Origin: Leisingera sp. SS27 | Lineage (GTDB): Bacteria > Pseudomonadota > Alphaproteobacteria > Rhodobacterales > Rhodobacteraceae | Assembly: GCF_028368855.1 (NCBI RefSeq) | Contig: NZ_JAQNCY010000017.1 | Coordinates: 23,619 to 87,618 of the forward strand | Direction: 5' to 3' | DNA: 64,000 bases | Shown here: in pieces, positions 19,091 to 26,962 of the stretch | Numbering within the stretch: position 1 is the first letter of the stretch | Layout of the letters: each line of letters starts with the position of its first letter | Notes under the pieces: model-generated | Databases searched by the model: none | What the model was told of the DNA's origin: nothing | The model's input: the letters and a program-made list of their open reading frames with translations, nothing else | Translations under genes and position numbers: made by a program

Positions 19091-19164
19091 TGCAATTGAG
19101 AATTTGGGCAAAGAAGAACAGCGGGATCCCTTCCGGGAATTGCCGCCAACAGGTGAGGTGCGGG

Positions 19165-20475
19165 ATGGCGATGAACCTGCTCTATTCCAATGACCGCAAG
19201 GGTGAATATCCTGACAGCTGGTATGCGGCCACCGCCGCGCCGCTGGAGCTATTTCCGGCGCTGGATGGCGATGCAAAGGCGGACGTGTGCATCGTCGGCG
19301 GCGGCTATACGGGCCTGTCTGCTGCGCTGCATCTGGCGGAGGCCGGGATGTCCGTTGTGCTGCTGGAAGCGCAGCGGGTCGGTTTTGGCGCATCGGGCCG
19401 CAACGGCGGCCAGCTGGGCAGCGGCCAGAGGATGGAACAGGACGGGCTGGAAAAGCTGGTCGGTTTGGATGATGCCCGCAAGCTGTGGGAACTGGCCGAA
19501 GATGCCAAGGACCTGGTCAAGGATCTGGTGGCCCGCCACGGCATCGACTGCCATCTGAAGCCTGGCGTCGCGCATGCCTGTTTCTCCAAGGGCGAGACCG
19601 CGCACGAACACGCCTATGCCGAACATCTGCAAACCCGCTACGCTTATGATCAGATCGAGCTGCTGGACCGGGACGCGATGCAGGCGCTCTGCCCCTCGCC
19701 TGCCTACGCCGGTGGCTCCCTCGACATGGGCGCGGGCCATCTTCACCCGCTCGCCTATGTGCTTGGCCTTGCCCGCGCAGCCGCCGCTGCCGGGACCGTC
19801 ATCCACGAGGGCAGCGAGGTTCTGGATGTCCAGGAAGGCAGCCAGCTGCGCATCCGCACCGCGGGCGGCACTGTGACAGCGGATCACCTGATCCTGGCCT
19901 GCAATGGCTACCTCGGCGGGCTAAACGGCCAGGTCGCCGCGCGGGTGATGCCGATCAACAATTTCGTGGTGGCCACTGAACCGCTGGGCGATGACGCCGC
20001 CCGGGTGCTGACCCGTGACGTGGCCGTCGCCGACACCAAGTTTGTGGTCAACTACTTCCGCCTCAGCCATGACAAGCGGCTGCTGTTCGGCGGCGGCGAG
20101 AGCTATGGCTACCGCTTCCCCTCCGACATCCAGGCTACCGTGCGCAAGCCTATGGCCGAGATCTTCCCGCATCTGAAGGATGTGAAGATCGACTATGCCT
20201 GGGGCGGAACGCTGGGCATCACCATGAAGCGGATGCCGTACCTGGCTCGGCTGGCACCCAACGTGCTGACCGCCTCCGGCTACTCCGGCCACGGTGTCGG
20301 CACTGCCACCCATGCGGGCCAGCTGATGGCGCAGGTCATTCAGGGCCAGGCCGAGGGGTTTGATACCCTGGCCCGCGTCCCCGCCCCGCGCTTCCCCGGC
20401 GGGCCGCGGATGCGCTCGCCACTGCTGGTGCTGGCGATGACCTGGTTTGCCATGCGCGACCGTCTGGGTGTCTAA
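19165..20475 (+). CDS. FAD-dependent amine oxidase (PuuB / gamma-glutamylputrescine oxidase-like, DAO family)
   Basis: A 436-residue flavoprotein with the dinucleotide-binding motif CIVGGGYTGLSAALHLAEAG (about residues 40-60), a FGASGRNGGQ flavin loop and a C-terminal GYSGHGVGTATHAG block, all typical of PuuB and related DAO-fold oxidases. It should oxidise a gamma-glutamylated amine to an aldehyde, with H2O2 release. ATG 19165 was chosen because AGGTGAGG lies before it; the frame is open back to a GTG at 19090, but that falls in the hairpin. Last gene of the cluster. Confidence 0.88.
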   Translation: MAMNLLYSNDRKGEYPDSWYAATAAPLELFPALDGDAKADVCIVGGGYTGLSAALHLAEAGMSVVLLEAQRVGFGASGRNGGQLGSGQRMEQDGLEKLVGLDDARKLWELAEDAKDLVKDLVARHGIDCHLKPGVAHACFSKGETAHEHAYAEHLQTRYAYDQIELLDRDAMQALCPSPAYAGGSLDMGAGHLHPLAYVLGLARAAAAAGTVIHEGSEVLDVQEGSQLRIRTAGGTVTADHLILACNGYLGGLNGQVAARVMPINNFVVATEPLGDDAARVLTRDVAVADTKFVVNYFRLSHDKRLLFGGGESYGYRFPSDIQATVRKPMAEIFPHLKDVKIDYAWGGTLGITMKRMPYLARLAPNVLTASGYSGHGVGTATHAGQLMAQVIQGQAEGFDTLARVPAPRFPGGPRMRSPLLVLAMTWFAMRDRLGV

Positions 20476-20619
20476 GTAGTGGCCTGAGCCGGATTCCGCG
20501 CAACTCCGCAACAATTCTGTGAAATTTCGCCGGATGCTGGAGTTTCCTTCGTATCCGGCCTTGGAATCTCCACATTCCAGTTTTACATTTCCTGAAACAA
20601 CAATTCAGGATATTGAAAT

Positions 20620-21825
20620 ATGGCTCTGCCGCCCAACGTTCATGACGCTGAACCCATTCCCGCAGCCGCCCGCGACGCCATCGACGCCCTGATGCAATCG
20701 GGCGACCTGTTCCGCTACACCGCGTCGGAGAATGCGCCGGTCACGTTGCTGGAACAGGAATATGCAGAGCTTCTGGGCAGCAAATATGCACTGGCGGTGT
20801 CTTCCTGTTCGGCGGCTCTGTTCCTGTCGCTGAAGGCGCTTGGCCTGCCGCGGGACGCCCGCGTGCTAATCCCGGCCTTTACTTTTGCCGCTGTGCCTTC
20901 CTCCGTCGTGCATGCCGATTGTGTGCCGGTGCTGTGCGAGGTGGCGGACAACTACCGTATCGACATGGCTGATTTCGAGGCCAAGCTGGACAGCGTGCAG
21001 GCGGTGATCATCAGCCATATGCGCGGCCATACCTCCGACATGGATGCGATTATGGCGCTGTGCGATGCCCGCGGCATCCCGGTGGTCGAGGACGCGGCCC
21101 ATTCGCTTGGCACCACCTGGAACGGCAAGAACATCGGCACCATCGGCATGGTCGGCTGCTTCTCCTTCCAGTCCTACAAGATGGTCAACGCCGGCGAAGG
21201 CGGCATCCTGATCACCGACGACGCCGACCTGATTGCCCGCGCCGTGATCATGTCCGGCGCTTATGAACATAACTGGAAAAAACACAAAGGCCCGCACGGC
21301 GAAAACACCCCGGACCTGGAACAGGCCTTTGGCAAGTGGCAGAACCAGCTGCCGCTTTATAACCTGCGGATGAGCAACCTTTCCGCCGCTGTGATCCGCC
21401 CGCAGCTGCCGGAACTGGCGCGCCGGGTGCGCGACGGGCTGGCCAACCACGATTATGTTGCGGAGCGGCTGAACACCTCCTCCTTCTTCGACGTGCCCGC
21501 ACCGCTTGGGCCGGAACGCCGCGCACCGGATTCGATCCAGTTCAACCTGACCGGCCTCACCGAGGCGCAGACCCGCGCCTTCGCCGCCGCGGCGGAAGCA
21601 AAGGGCGTCAAGGTGCAGGTCTTCGGCCTGTCCAGCGACAACGCCCGCGCCTTCTGGAACTGGCAGTTTCTGGGCGACCAGCCCGATCTGCCGCAGACCC
21701 GTGCCATGCTGATGAAAGCCTGTGACGTGCGCCTGCCCGTCCGTCTGACCCGGGCGGAGCTGGACGTGATTGCTGATATCCTGCTGGCGGCCGCAGAAGA
21801 GACCGCGGGCAAAGCTGCCGCCTGA
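20620..21825 (+). CDS. DegT/DnrJ/EryC1/StrS family PLP aminotransferase
   Basis: A 401-residue PLP enzyme with Schiff-base lysine K187 in SYKMVNAGEGG, the phosphate-binding SSCSAALFLSL region near 67 and VEDAAHSLG around 158-166. Family members transfer amino groups onto keto-sugars or act in antibiotic aminosugar and amine synthesis. No sugar-nucleotide genes flank it, so it is a stand-alone unit with its own terminator. The AT-rich upstream region may hold the promoter. Substrate unknown. Confidence 0.9.
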   Translation: MALPPNVHDAEPIPAAARDAIDALMQSGDLFRYTASENAPVTLLEQEYAELLGSKYALAVSSCSAALFLSLKALGLPRDARVLIPAFTFAAVPSSVVHADCVPVLCEVADNYRIDMADFEAKLDSVQAVIISHMRGHTSDMDAIMALCDARGIPVVEDAAHSLGTTWNGKNIGTIGMVGCFSFQSYKMVNAGEGGILITDDADLIARAVIMSGAYEHNWKKHKGPHGENTPDLEQAFGKWQNQLPLYNLRMSNLSAAVIRPQLPELARRVRDGLANHDYVAERLNTSSFFDVPAPLGPERRAPDSIQFNLTGLTEAQTRAFAAAAEAKGVKVQVFGLSSDNARAFWNWQFLGDQPDLPQTRAMLMKACDVRLPVRLTRAELDVIADILLAAAEETAGKAAA

Positions 21826-21852
21826 GAACGAGAGTGCTTTAGCGAGTTCCCG

Positions 21853-21878
21853 CCCCGGCACACGTGCCGGGGCTTTTT
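21853..21878 (+). terminator. Rho-independent terminator after the DegT aminotransferase
   Basis: The stem CCCCGGCA/TGCCGGGG (21853-21860 and 21865-21872) is followed by CTTTTT. Confidence 0.92.
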
Positions 21879-21919
21879 CGCGATTGCAATCCAGGCTTGT
21901 GCCCTCCACGGTGCCGCTC

Positions 21920-22441
21920 ATGAAAGGCCCATTGAAATTCAAACGGCGCCCGGCCACCGCGCTGGTGGCCATGGCAAACTCCTTGAGCATGGGGGATGCC
22001 GTCCCCGGGGGGGAGCTGCGCCAGATCATCACCGCAGTTGTGTCCGACCGCGCGGAACGCGCCGCACTGCTGGCGGCCATCCGAACCGCCAACGATCCGG
22101 ACTGCGGTCTGGCTGTTGCAGACTTGCTGACTGCCTATGCCTCTGAGGCGGCGGAAGCTGAGGCCCAGGCCCGTGACGCCGATCAGGTAATCGGCCAGTG
22201 GGCGCAGCGTCTGGCCGCCGGCGCACTGCTTGCAAGCTTTGGTGCAGCAATTGCCGGCACAGTGACCGGCGGGCTGGCCTTCGGCCTCACACTGCTGTCA
22301 TTTTCGGGCTTTGTTTTCGCAACCGCCTCCCGCATCGGCGGGCGGGGAAAGATGCGACGCCGCGCGCAAGACCGGGACAGCGCCGACTCGCTGGCCCGCC
22401 ATGTGCTGGAAGCAGGCAAACTGAAGAAGGAGGGGAAGTGA
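21920..22441 (+). CDS. Hypothetical membrane protein with two TM helices
   Basis: A 173-residue protein of unknown function. A hydrophilic, alanine-rich helical half is followed by two close hydrophobic helices (about residues 100-140, LAAGALLASFGAAIAGTV then LAFGLTLLSFSGFVFATA) and a short basic C-terminus. ATG 21920 lies beyond the terminator; ATG 21971 is an in-frame alternative. It is followed by a second small membrane protein, perhaps in the same transcript. Confidence 0.6.
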   Translation: MKGPLKFKRRPATALVAMANSLSMGDAVPGGELRQIITAVVSDRAERAALLAAIRTANDPDCGLAVADLLTAYASEAAEAEAQARDADQVIGQWAQRLAAGALLASFGAAIAGTVTGGLAFGLTLLSFSGFVFATASRIGGRGKMRRRAQDRDSADSLARHVLEAGKLKKEGK

Positions 22442-22494
22442 TATGGAATTTTCAGCTTTCTTCCCCTATATTGGCAGTGCAACCGGAGAAACGC

Positions 22495-22689
22495 ATGTTT
22501 GAAGCCATGGGACTTGAGACTGTCATCGTCAGCACGATCATCGGCGCCTGCGCCCTGTCTTTTGGCGCCAGTGCCTATCTTTTCATGCGTGCGCGTCCGC
22601 AGCCAGCGGCAAAAGATCTGGACAAGATCGTGAAGAACGCCCCCTATCACCGCCTGCACAATGTGCTGAAGGTAGAGGCAGGCTCCTGA
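22495..22689 (+). CDS. Small single-pass membrane protein, function unknown
   Basis: A 64-residue protein with one TM helix near the N-terminus (ETVIVSTIIGACALSFGASAY) and a short cytosolic tail with KDLDKIVKNAPYHRLHN. ATG 22495 is preceded by CGGAGAAACGC. No family recognised. The tail before the convergent phaR terminator is short. Confidence 0.6.
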   Translation: MFEAMGLETVIVSTIIGACALSFGASAYLFMRARPQPAAKDLDKIVKNAPYHRLHNVLKVEAGS

Positions 22690-22714
22690 TCCGCACCCGT
22701 AAGTAACCGCGCAT

Positions 22715-22746
22715 CAAAAAGCCCCCGCCGAACCGGACAGGGGCTT
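22715..22746 (-). terminator. Rho-independent terminator for phaR
   Basis: On the minus strand the stem AAGCCCC/GGGGCTT (22719-22725 and 22740-22746) is followed by a T-run (A-run at 22716-22720 on the plus strand). Confidence 0.75.
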
Positions 22747-22783
22747 GTCTGAAACTTTGGATCTCAGCGCCGGGCGCTGCGCG

Positions 22784-23338
22784 TCATTTCATCTTCGACA
22801 GTTTTTCCTGCAGCGCTGCCAGCTGTTTCTTGATGTCATCCAGATCTTCGCCACTGCTGTCGGATTTTTCTTCCTCAGCACCGCCAGTCCAGCCCGCAGC
22901 ACCGAAACCGCCGGTCATCGCCTTCAGGAATGCCTCCTGCTGCGCCTTCATCGCTTCGAACCCCGGCATCTGTGCCATCGGATTCATTGCATTCATGTTT
23001 TCCATCATCTTCGACTGGCTTTCGCGCAGCATGTCAAATGACGTCTGCAGGAACTGCGGCATCACCCCGCCGCCCGGCACCATGTAGCTGCGCACCAGAT
23101 CGTTCAGCACATTGACAGGCAGCACGTTCTCACCGCGGCTCTCATGCTCCGCAATGATCTGCAGCAGGTACTGACGGGTCAGGTCGTCGCCGGTCTTCAG
23201 GTCGACGATCTGCACCTCGCGGCCTTCCCGGATGAACCCCGCGATATCTTCCAGCGTAACATAATCGCTGGTCTCGGTGTTATAGAGCCGCCGGCTCGCA
23301 TACCGTTTGATCAGCAAGGGTTTGTCCTGATCTGCCAT
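22784..23338 (-). CDS. phaR: Polyhydroxyalkanoate synthesis repressor PhaR
   Basis: A 184-residue repressor with the PHB/PHA accumulation regulator DNA-binding domain at the N-terminus (IKRYASRRLYNTETSDYVTL, about 9-28, and IVDLKTGDDLT after it) and the PHB accumulation regulatory domain (about 70-110). The C-terminus is acidic. PhaR represses phasin and related genes and is released by binding nascent PHA granules. The target genes phaP, phaC and phaZ lie 3-6 kb away in this window, with TGC-rich sites. It is separated from them by two unrelated genes. Confidence 0.96.
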   Translation of the reverse strand: MADQDKPLLIKRYASRRLYNTETSDYVTLEDIAGFIREGREVQIVDLKTGDDLTRQYLLQIIAEHESRGENVLPVNVLNDLVRSYMVPGGGVMPQFLQTSFDMLRESQSKMMENMNAMNPMAQMPGFEAMKAQQEAFLKAMTGGFGAAGWTGGAEEEKSDSSGEDLDDIKKQLAALQEKLSKMK

Positions 23339-23441
23339 GTGTTCCCTCCCCGGTCATGACGCATTGCAGCGAAGCCTATGCCAGCGCAGAACAAAAGGGA
23401 AGCCTTGGCGTGTTTTCCGCAACAATTGTTCTGTACACCCT

Positions 23442-23454
23442 TGCAGCATCTGCA
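23442..23454. promoter_or_regulatory. Candidate TGC-rich PhaR site upstream of phaR
   Basis: TGCAG-CAT-CTGCA, a perfect 5-bp dyad, lies about 105 bp upstream of phaR and 80 bp upstream of the divergent epimerase gene. It is the inverse arrangement of the CTGC-N3-GCAG sites at phaP and phaC, so binding is less certain. Confidence 0.35.
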
Positions 23455-23534
23455 TCAAAAGCCGCTTGACCTGAACCGGGCTTGAGCTTTTACCAGTACC
23501 CCCGCAACAGGTTTTTGAGCGGGAGCACACAGCT

Positions 23535-24404
23535 ATGAACATCCTGATCCTTGGCAGCACCGGTTCCATCGGCACTGCCGTCACACGGGAATTGGTCCGC
23601 CACGGCCACACTGTCACCGGCCTCAGCCGGTCCGAGGTCTCGGACCGGAAACTGGAGACCCTGGGTGCCCGCCCCCTGCGGGGCGATCTGCGCAGTCCCG
23701 GCGCCTGGGTGCGCGAAGCGGCCCTTACGGATGGCCTGATCCAGCTGGCCGCAACTTTTGAAGATGACATGGCTGAGGCCGATACCGCAGCCATCAACGC
23801 AATCCTGCGGCAAGCCGCCCTGCGCCCGCAGCCGCTGCGGATGATCTACACCGGCGGATGCTGGCTCTATGGCGCCACTGGCAGCCGCGTTGCCGATGAG
23901 ACCAGCCCGATGCGGCCGATCAAGCCGTTTGCCTGGATGCTACAGAACGCCCGCACGGTGCTGGACGCCCGGGGCGTCTCGGCGGCGGTGATCCACCCGG
24001 CATTGGTCTATCACGAAGACGGCGGCGCCTTCTCCCGCTATTTGGAGGCTGCCAGCGAAGCCAAACCGTTCGAGATCTGGGGTAGCATCTCCACCCGCTG
24101 GCCGCTGATCCAGCGCGAGGATCTGGCCCGTGCCTACCGGCTGCTGCTGGAAGACACGAACCTCACCGGCCACTTCAACGCCAGCGCCCAGGATGGCGTG
24201 CCGGTGGCTGAGATCACCCGCGAGATCGCCCGCCGCCGCAGCCATGACGGCGGCTACGTGGTGCGCAGCCTGAAACATGTGCTGATCAAATACGGCGACT
24301 GGGCCGAAGGCCCCACGCTGGACCAGCAGATGGGCTCCGGCAAGCTGCGCAATCTAACCGGCTGGCGACCGCAATTCGGCAGCTTCCGTGATGCGCAGTT
24401 TTAA
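23535..24404 (+). CDS. NAD-dependent epimerase/dehydratase family protein
   Basis: A 289-residue extended-SDR-like Rossmann protein with the dinucleotide motif LILGSTGSIG (residues 4-13) and a WLYGATGSRVAD segment where the catalytic YxxxK region would be expected; the canonical YxxxK is not clear, so it may be an atypical reductase or an NAD-binding protein. Substrate unknown. It is divergent from phaR and preceded by GGGAGCACACAG. It is the first of two genes lying between phaR and phaP. Confidence 0.8.
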   Translation: MNILILGSTGSIGTAVTRELVRHGHTVTGLSRSEVSDRKLETLGARPLRGDLRSPGAWVREAALTDGLIQLAATFEDDMAEADTAAINAILRQAALRPQPLRMIYTGGCWLYGATGSRVADETSPMRPIKPFAWMLQNARTVLDARGVSAAVIHPALVYHEDGGAFSRYLEAASEAKPFEIWGSISTRWPLIQREDLARAYRLLLEDTNLTGHFNASAQDGVPVAEITREIARRRSHDGGYVVRSLKHVLIKYGDWAEGPTLDQQMGSGKLRNLTGWRPQFGSFRDAQF

Positions 24405-24519
24405 AACCCGTGCAGAACCCCTTGAACAAAGTATCATATTTTTTGCATCTAAATTTTCGAAAAGACTCTCAATATGATATAATAGTCATCAGGTCTTTGA
24501 GTCTGTGGTGGCAGGGAAT

Positions 24520-26268
24520 ATGGCTGACCAAGGGGACAGACAGAGACAAGCTGCCATTCTGATCGCTGACGTGGCCGGGTTTTCCGCGATGGTGGAAACC
24601 GGGGAAACCAAGGCCGTTGCGGCCGTGCGCAAACTGGCGGACGAGATCATCGTGCCCGCAGCGCGTCAGTATTCAGGCCAGCTTGTCAAAACACTGGGGG
24701 ACGGGTTCCTGCTGGAATTCCCCTCCTCCCTTCAGGCTGTGAAAGCCGCCTTGCTGATAGCCCGAAAAGCTACAGGCCGGGCCGCCAGCCTTGGCCACAT
24801 GCGTCTGGCACTGCGCATGGGGATCCACTCTGGGAATGTGATCTCATCCGGAGACGATCTGTTTGGCAACTGCGTCAACATCGCAGCAAGGCTCGAAAGC
24901 CTTGCCGGGCCCGGTGAAATCTGTGTCTCCGGCACCGTGCAGGAGCAGGTCCGCGGGCGGATCAATGCAGCCTTTGATGACCTGGGCCTTCAGGTTATCC
25001 GCAACATCTCCGATCCCGTGCGGATCTTCCGTATTGCTGAAAACACCATGCCGCAACTGGAGCCAGAAGGCCCAGCCTATGAAATATCGGTCGCGGTGCT
25101 GCCGTTTGACACCAAGCCCGCCGCTGCGGACGGCTCAGTCTCCCTAGCGGAATCGCTCACTGAAGACATCACAATCGGCCTCTCCCGCTTTCGCGAACTG
25201 CGCGTAATCTCCCGGACAACAGTGCTGCGCTATGCCAGCAGAGCCACTGAGACCTCTCTCGCTGCAGTCGAGCTGGGAGTGCGTTACCTTGCCGAAGGCA
25301 TGGTACGGCAGTTGCCTGGGAAACTGAGAGTGGCGGTCTCACTGGCGGATGGGATCAGTGGCACGACGCTGCTGAGCGAACAATACCATCTGGAGGCCGG
25401 CACCGGTATTGCTCAGCAGGATGCCCTGACCCGGCAGATCACGCAGACGCTGGCAGGACAGCTGCAAGCCACCGCAAAACGGAAATCGGCCGCGCTTGCG
25501 GCAAACGAAACCCCAATGACCGCCAGGGATCTTGTGCTGAAGGCAAAGGCGCTGATCCTGGATACCCGCGACGCGCTGCTGCAGTGCCGCGGCCTGTACC
25601 AGCAGGCCAGCGGCGCCGACCCCGGCAATGCCGCGGCCTGTTCCGGCCTCGCGCTGACTTATCTGGTGGAATGGATGAGCGGCTGGGGCAAGTCGCCTGC
25701 CGAAACCCTGGACCGGGCCTTCCCGCTGTTGCGCCGCGCCGCCCGGATTGACCCCCTGGACAGCGTGGTGCAGCGCCGCCTGGCCGTCATGCACCTGTTC
25801 AAGGGCGAATTTTCCCTGGCGGAAGATCATTTCCAGCGCGCTCTGGCGCTTAACCCGAATGATACCGACGCCATGGCCTTTCGCGGCCTCGCCATGGTCT
25901 ATGAGGGCAAGCCGGAAAAAGCGCTTGCCGAGCTTGAGGAGGCCACCGCAAGCAACCCGTTCCATCCAACCTATTTCCATTGGTTCAAGGGACTGGCGCT
26001 GTACATGTGCCGGGAATATGAGCCCGGCATCTCAGAAGTCCACAAGGCCGTCGGGCTGTTTCCGGGCTTCCCGGCACCACGCCGCCACCTGGCGGCCTGC
26101 TACGGCCAGCTGGGCGACAAGGAATCTGCGGCTCAGGAATGCATCAATATCCTGCAGCTGGAGCCCGGTTTCTCCGTCAGCCGCATTCGCGAGACACTGC
26201 CCTTTGCCAGAACGGAAGATCTGGACCATTACTGCGACGGGCTGCGCCGTGCCGGGCTGCCCGAGTGA
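24520..26268 (+). CDS. Class III adenylate/guanylate cyclase with TolB-like and TPR domains
   Basis: A 582-residue multidomain protein. The cyclase domain (about 10-175) keeps both metal aspartates (D17 in LIADVAGFS and D61 in KTLGDGFLLEF), the purine-specifying lysine K57 and the Asn/Arg pair in VNIAARLE, so it should make cAMP. Then comes a TolB/CadC-like alpha/beta region starting VAVLPFDTKP (about 190-310) and TPR-type helices to the C-terminus. No TM helix, so cytosolic. The start lies at ATG 24520 after GGCAGGGA; upstream GTGs at 24505 and 24508 are in frame. The 60 bp before it are AT-rich, a likely promoter. Confidence 0.88.
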   Translation: MADQGDRQRQAAILIADVAGFSAMVETGETKAVAAVRKLADEIIVPAARQYSGQLVKTLGDGFLLEFPSSLQAVKAALLIARKATGRAASLGHMRLALRMGIHSGNVISSGDDLFGNCVNIAARLESLAGPGEICVSGTVQEQVRGRINAAFDDLGLQVIRNISDPVRIFRIAENTMPQLEPEGPAYEISVAVLPFDTKPAAADGSVSLAESLTEDITIGLSRFRELRVISRTTVLRYASRATETSLAAVELGVRYLAEGMVRQLPGKLRVAVSLADGISGTTLLSEQYHLEAGTGIAQQDALTRQITQTLAGQLQATAKRKSAALAANETPMTARDLVLKAKALILDTRDALLQCRGLYQQASGADPGNAAACSGLALTYLVEWMSGWGKSPAETLDRAFPLLRRAARIDPLDSVVQRRLAVMHLFKGEFSLAEDHFQRALALNPNDTDAMAFRGLAMVYEGKPEKALAELEEATASNPFHPTYFHWFKGLALYMCREYEPGISEVHKAVGLFPGFPAPRRHLAACYGQLGDKESAAQECINILQLEPGFSVSRIRETLPFARTEDLDHYCDGLRRAGLPE

Positions 26269-26298
26269 GAGATGAAGTCTGAGTGATCCCTGAAATGC

Positions 26299-26324
26299 AA
26301 AAGGACAGGCCTTGCGGCCTGCCC
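26299..26324 (-). terminator. Terminator for phaP, possibly bidirectional
   Basis: GGACAGGCC/GGCCTGCCC-type stem (26303-26324) with a 4-nt loop. The minus-strand reading ends in TTTT; the plus strand gives a TTCTT tail for the cyclase gene. Confidence 0.75.
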
Positions 26325-26380
26325 TTCTTCACGGTCCGGCACCCTCAGGGAGGAGAGCGAGGGCCGGATCGTGGTCGTTC

Positions 26381-26830
26381 TTACTTGGCTGCTGCCGAAG
26401 CTTTCTTCGCTGCGGTGGTCACCTCTTCGGTGGCCTTTTTCACGGCAGCGGTTGCTTCTTCGGTTGCGTCTTTGCCAGCAGCCATCAGCAGCTCAACGGT
26501 GTCCATCTGGACTTTCTTGGCGATCTCGGCAAATGCAGCCATGTTCTCGGCAGCCACTTCAGCGGAAGCGGAAGCGAAGTCGGTGGCGGCTTTGGCGTAA
26601 TCGGCCGGCTCTGCCTTGACTTTGGAAACGTCGCCCAGCTTGGCGATGGTTTCTTTGGTCCACTTGCTGGAGATCTCGGCGGATTTGCCGGCTGCGTCCA
26701 GTGCAACAGCGGACAGCTTCTCGTTCAGAGCTGCGGTGTTCTTGAATGCGTCTTCCATCGCTTTGGTGTCGACCGGGAAGGCGCCCATGAAGTCTTTCAT
26801 CATCGCGGTGAAGTCTTGGGTCTTTGCCAT
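26381..26830 (-). CDS. phaP: Phasin (PHA granule surface protein)
   Basis: A 149-residue, alanine- and lysine-rich, helical protein without signal peptide that fits the phasin family (KDFMGAFPVD near the start, a coiled central part and an AAVKKATEEVTTAAKKASAA tail). Phasins coat PHA granules in the cytosol and limit granule fusion. It lies downstream of phaC on the same strand, with a 132-bp gap holding a CTGC-N3-GCAG site, so it probably has its own PhaR-repressed promoter. Confidence 0.92.
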   Translation of the reverse strand: MAKTQDFTAMMKDFMGAFPVDTKAMEDAFKNTAALNEKLSAVALDAAGKSAEISSKWTKETIAKLGDVSKVKAEPADYAKAATDFASASAEVAAENMAAFAEIAKKVQMDTVELLMAAGKDATEEATAAVKKATEEVTTAAKKASAAAK

Positions 26831-26936
26831 AGTTCTAATTCCTCAGAAAGCTGCAGCAGGACCATCCTGCGCTCTTAGCATGGGGGGAATATGCGTGCCG
26901 CACTGCAGCATTTCAAGATGTTTTTGCTGCAGTGCA

Positions 26937-26947
26937 GAAAAAAATTT
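26937..26947. promoter_or_regulatory. Candidate PhaR operator upstream of phaP
   Basis: CTGC-AGT-GCAG lies about 107 bp upstream of the phaP start within a TGC-rich stretch (a further ACTGCAGC copy near 26912). It matches the TGC-rich CTGC-N3-GCAG pattern reported for Paracoccus PhaR. Confidence 0.6.
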
Positions 26948-26962
26948 ACTGCACCCGCAAAA

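Noticed and set aside
17702..19393. A 563-codon minus-strand frame opposite the second GS-like ligase
   Set aside because: Antisense to a clear ligase gene; composition of a shadow frame.
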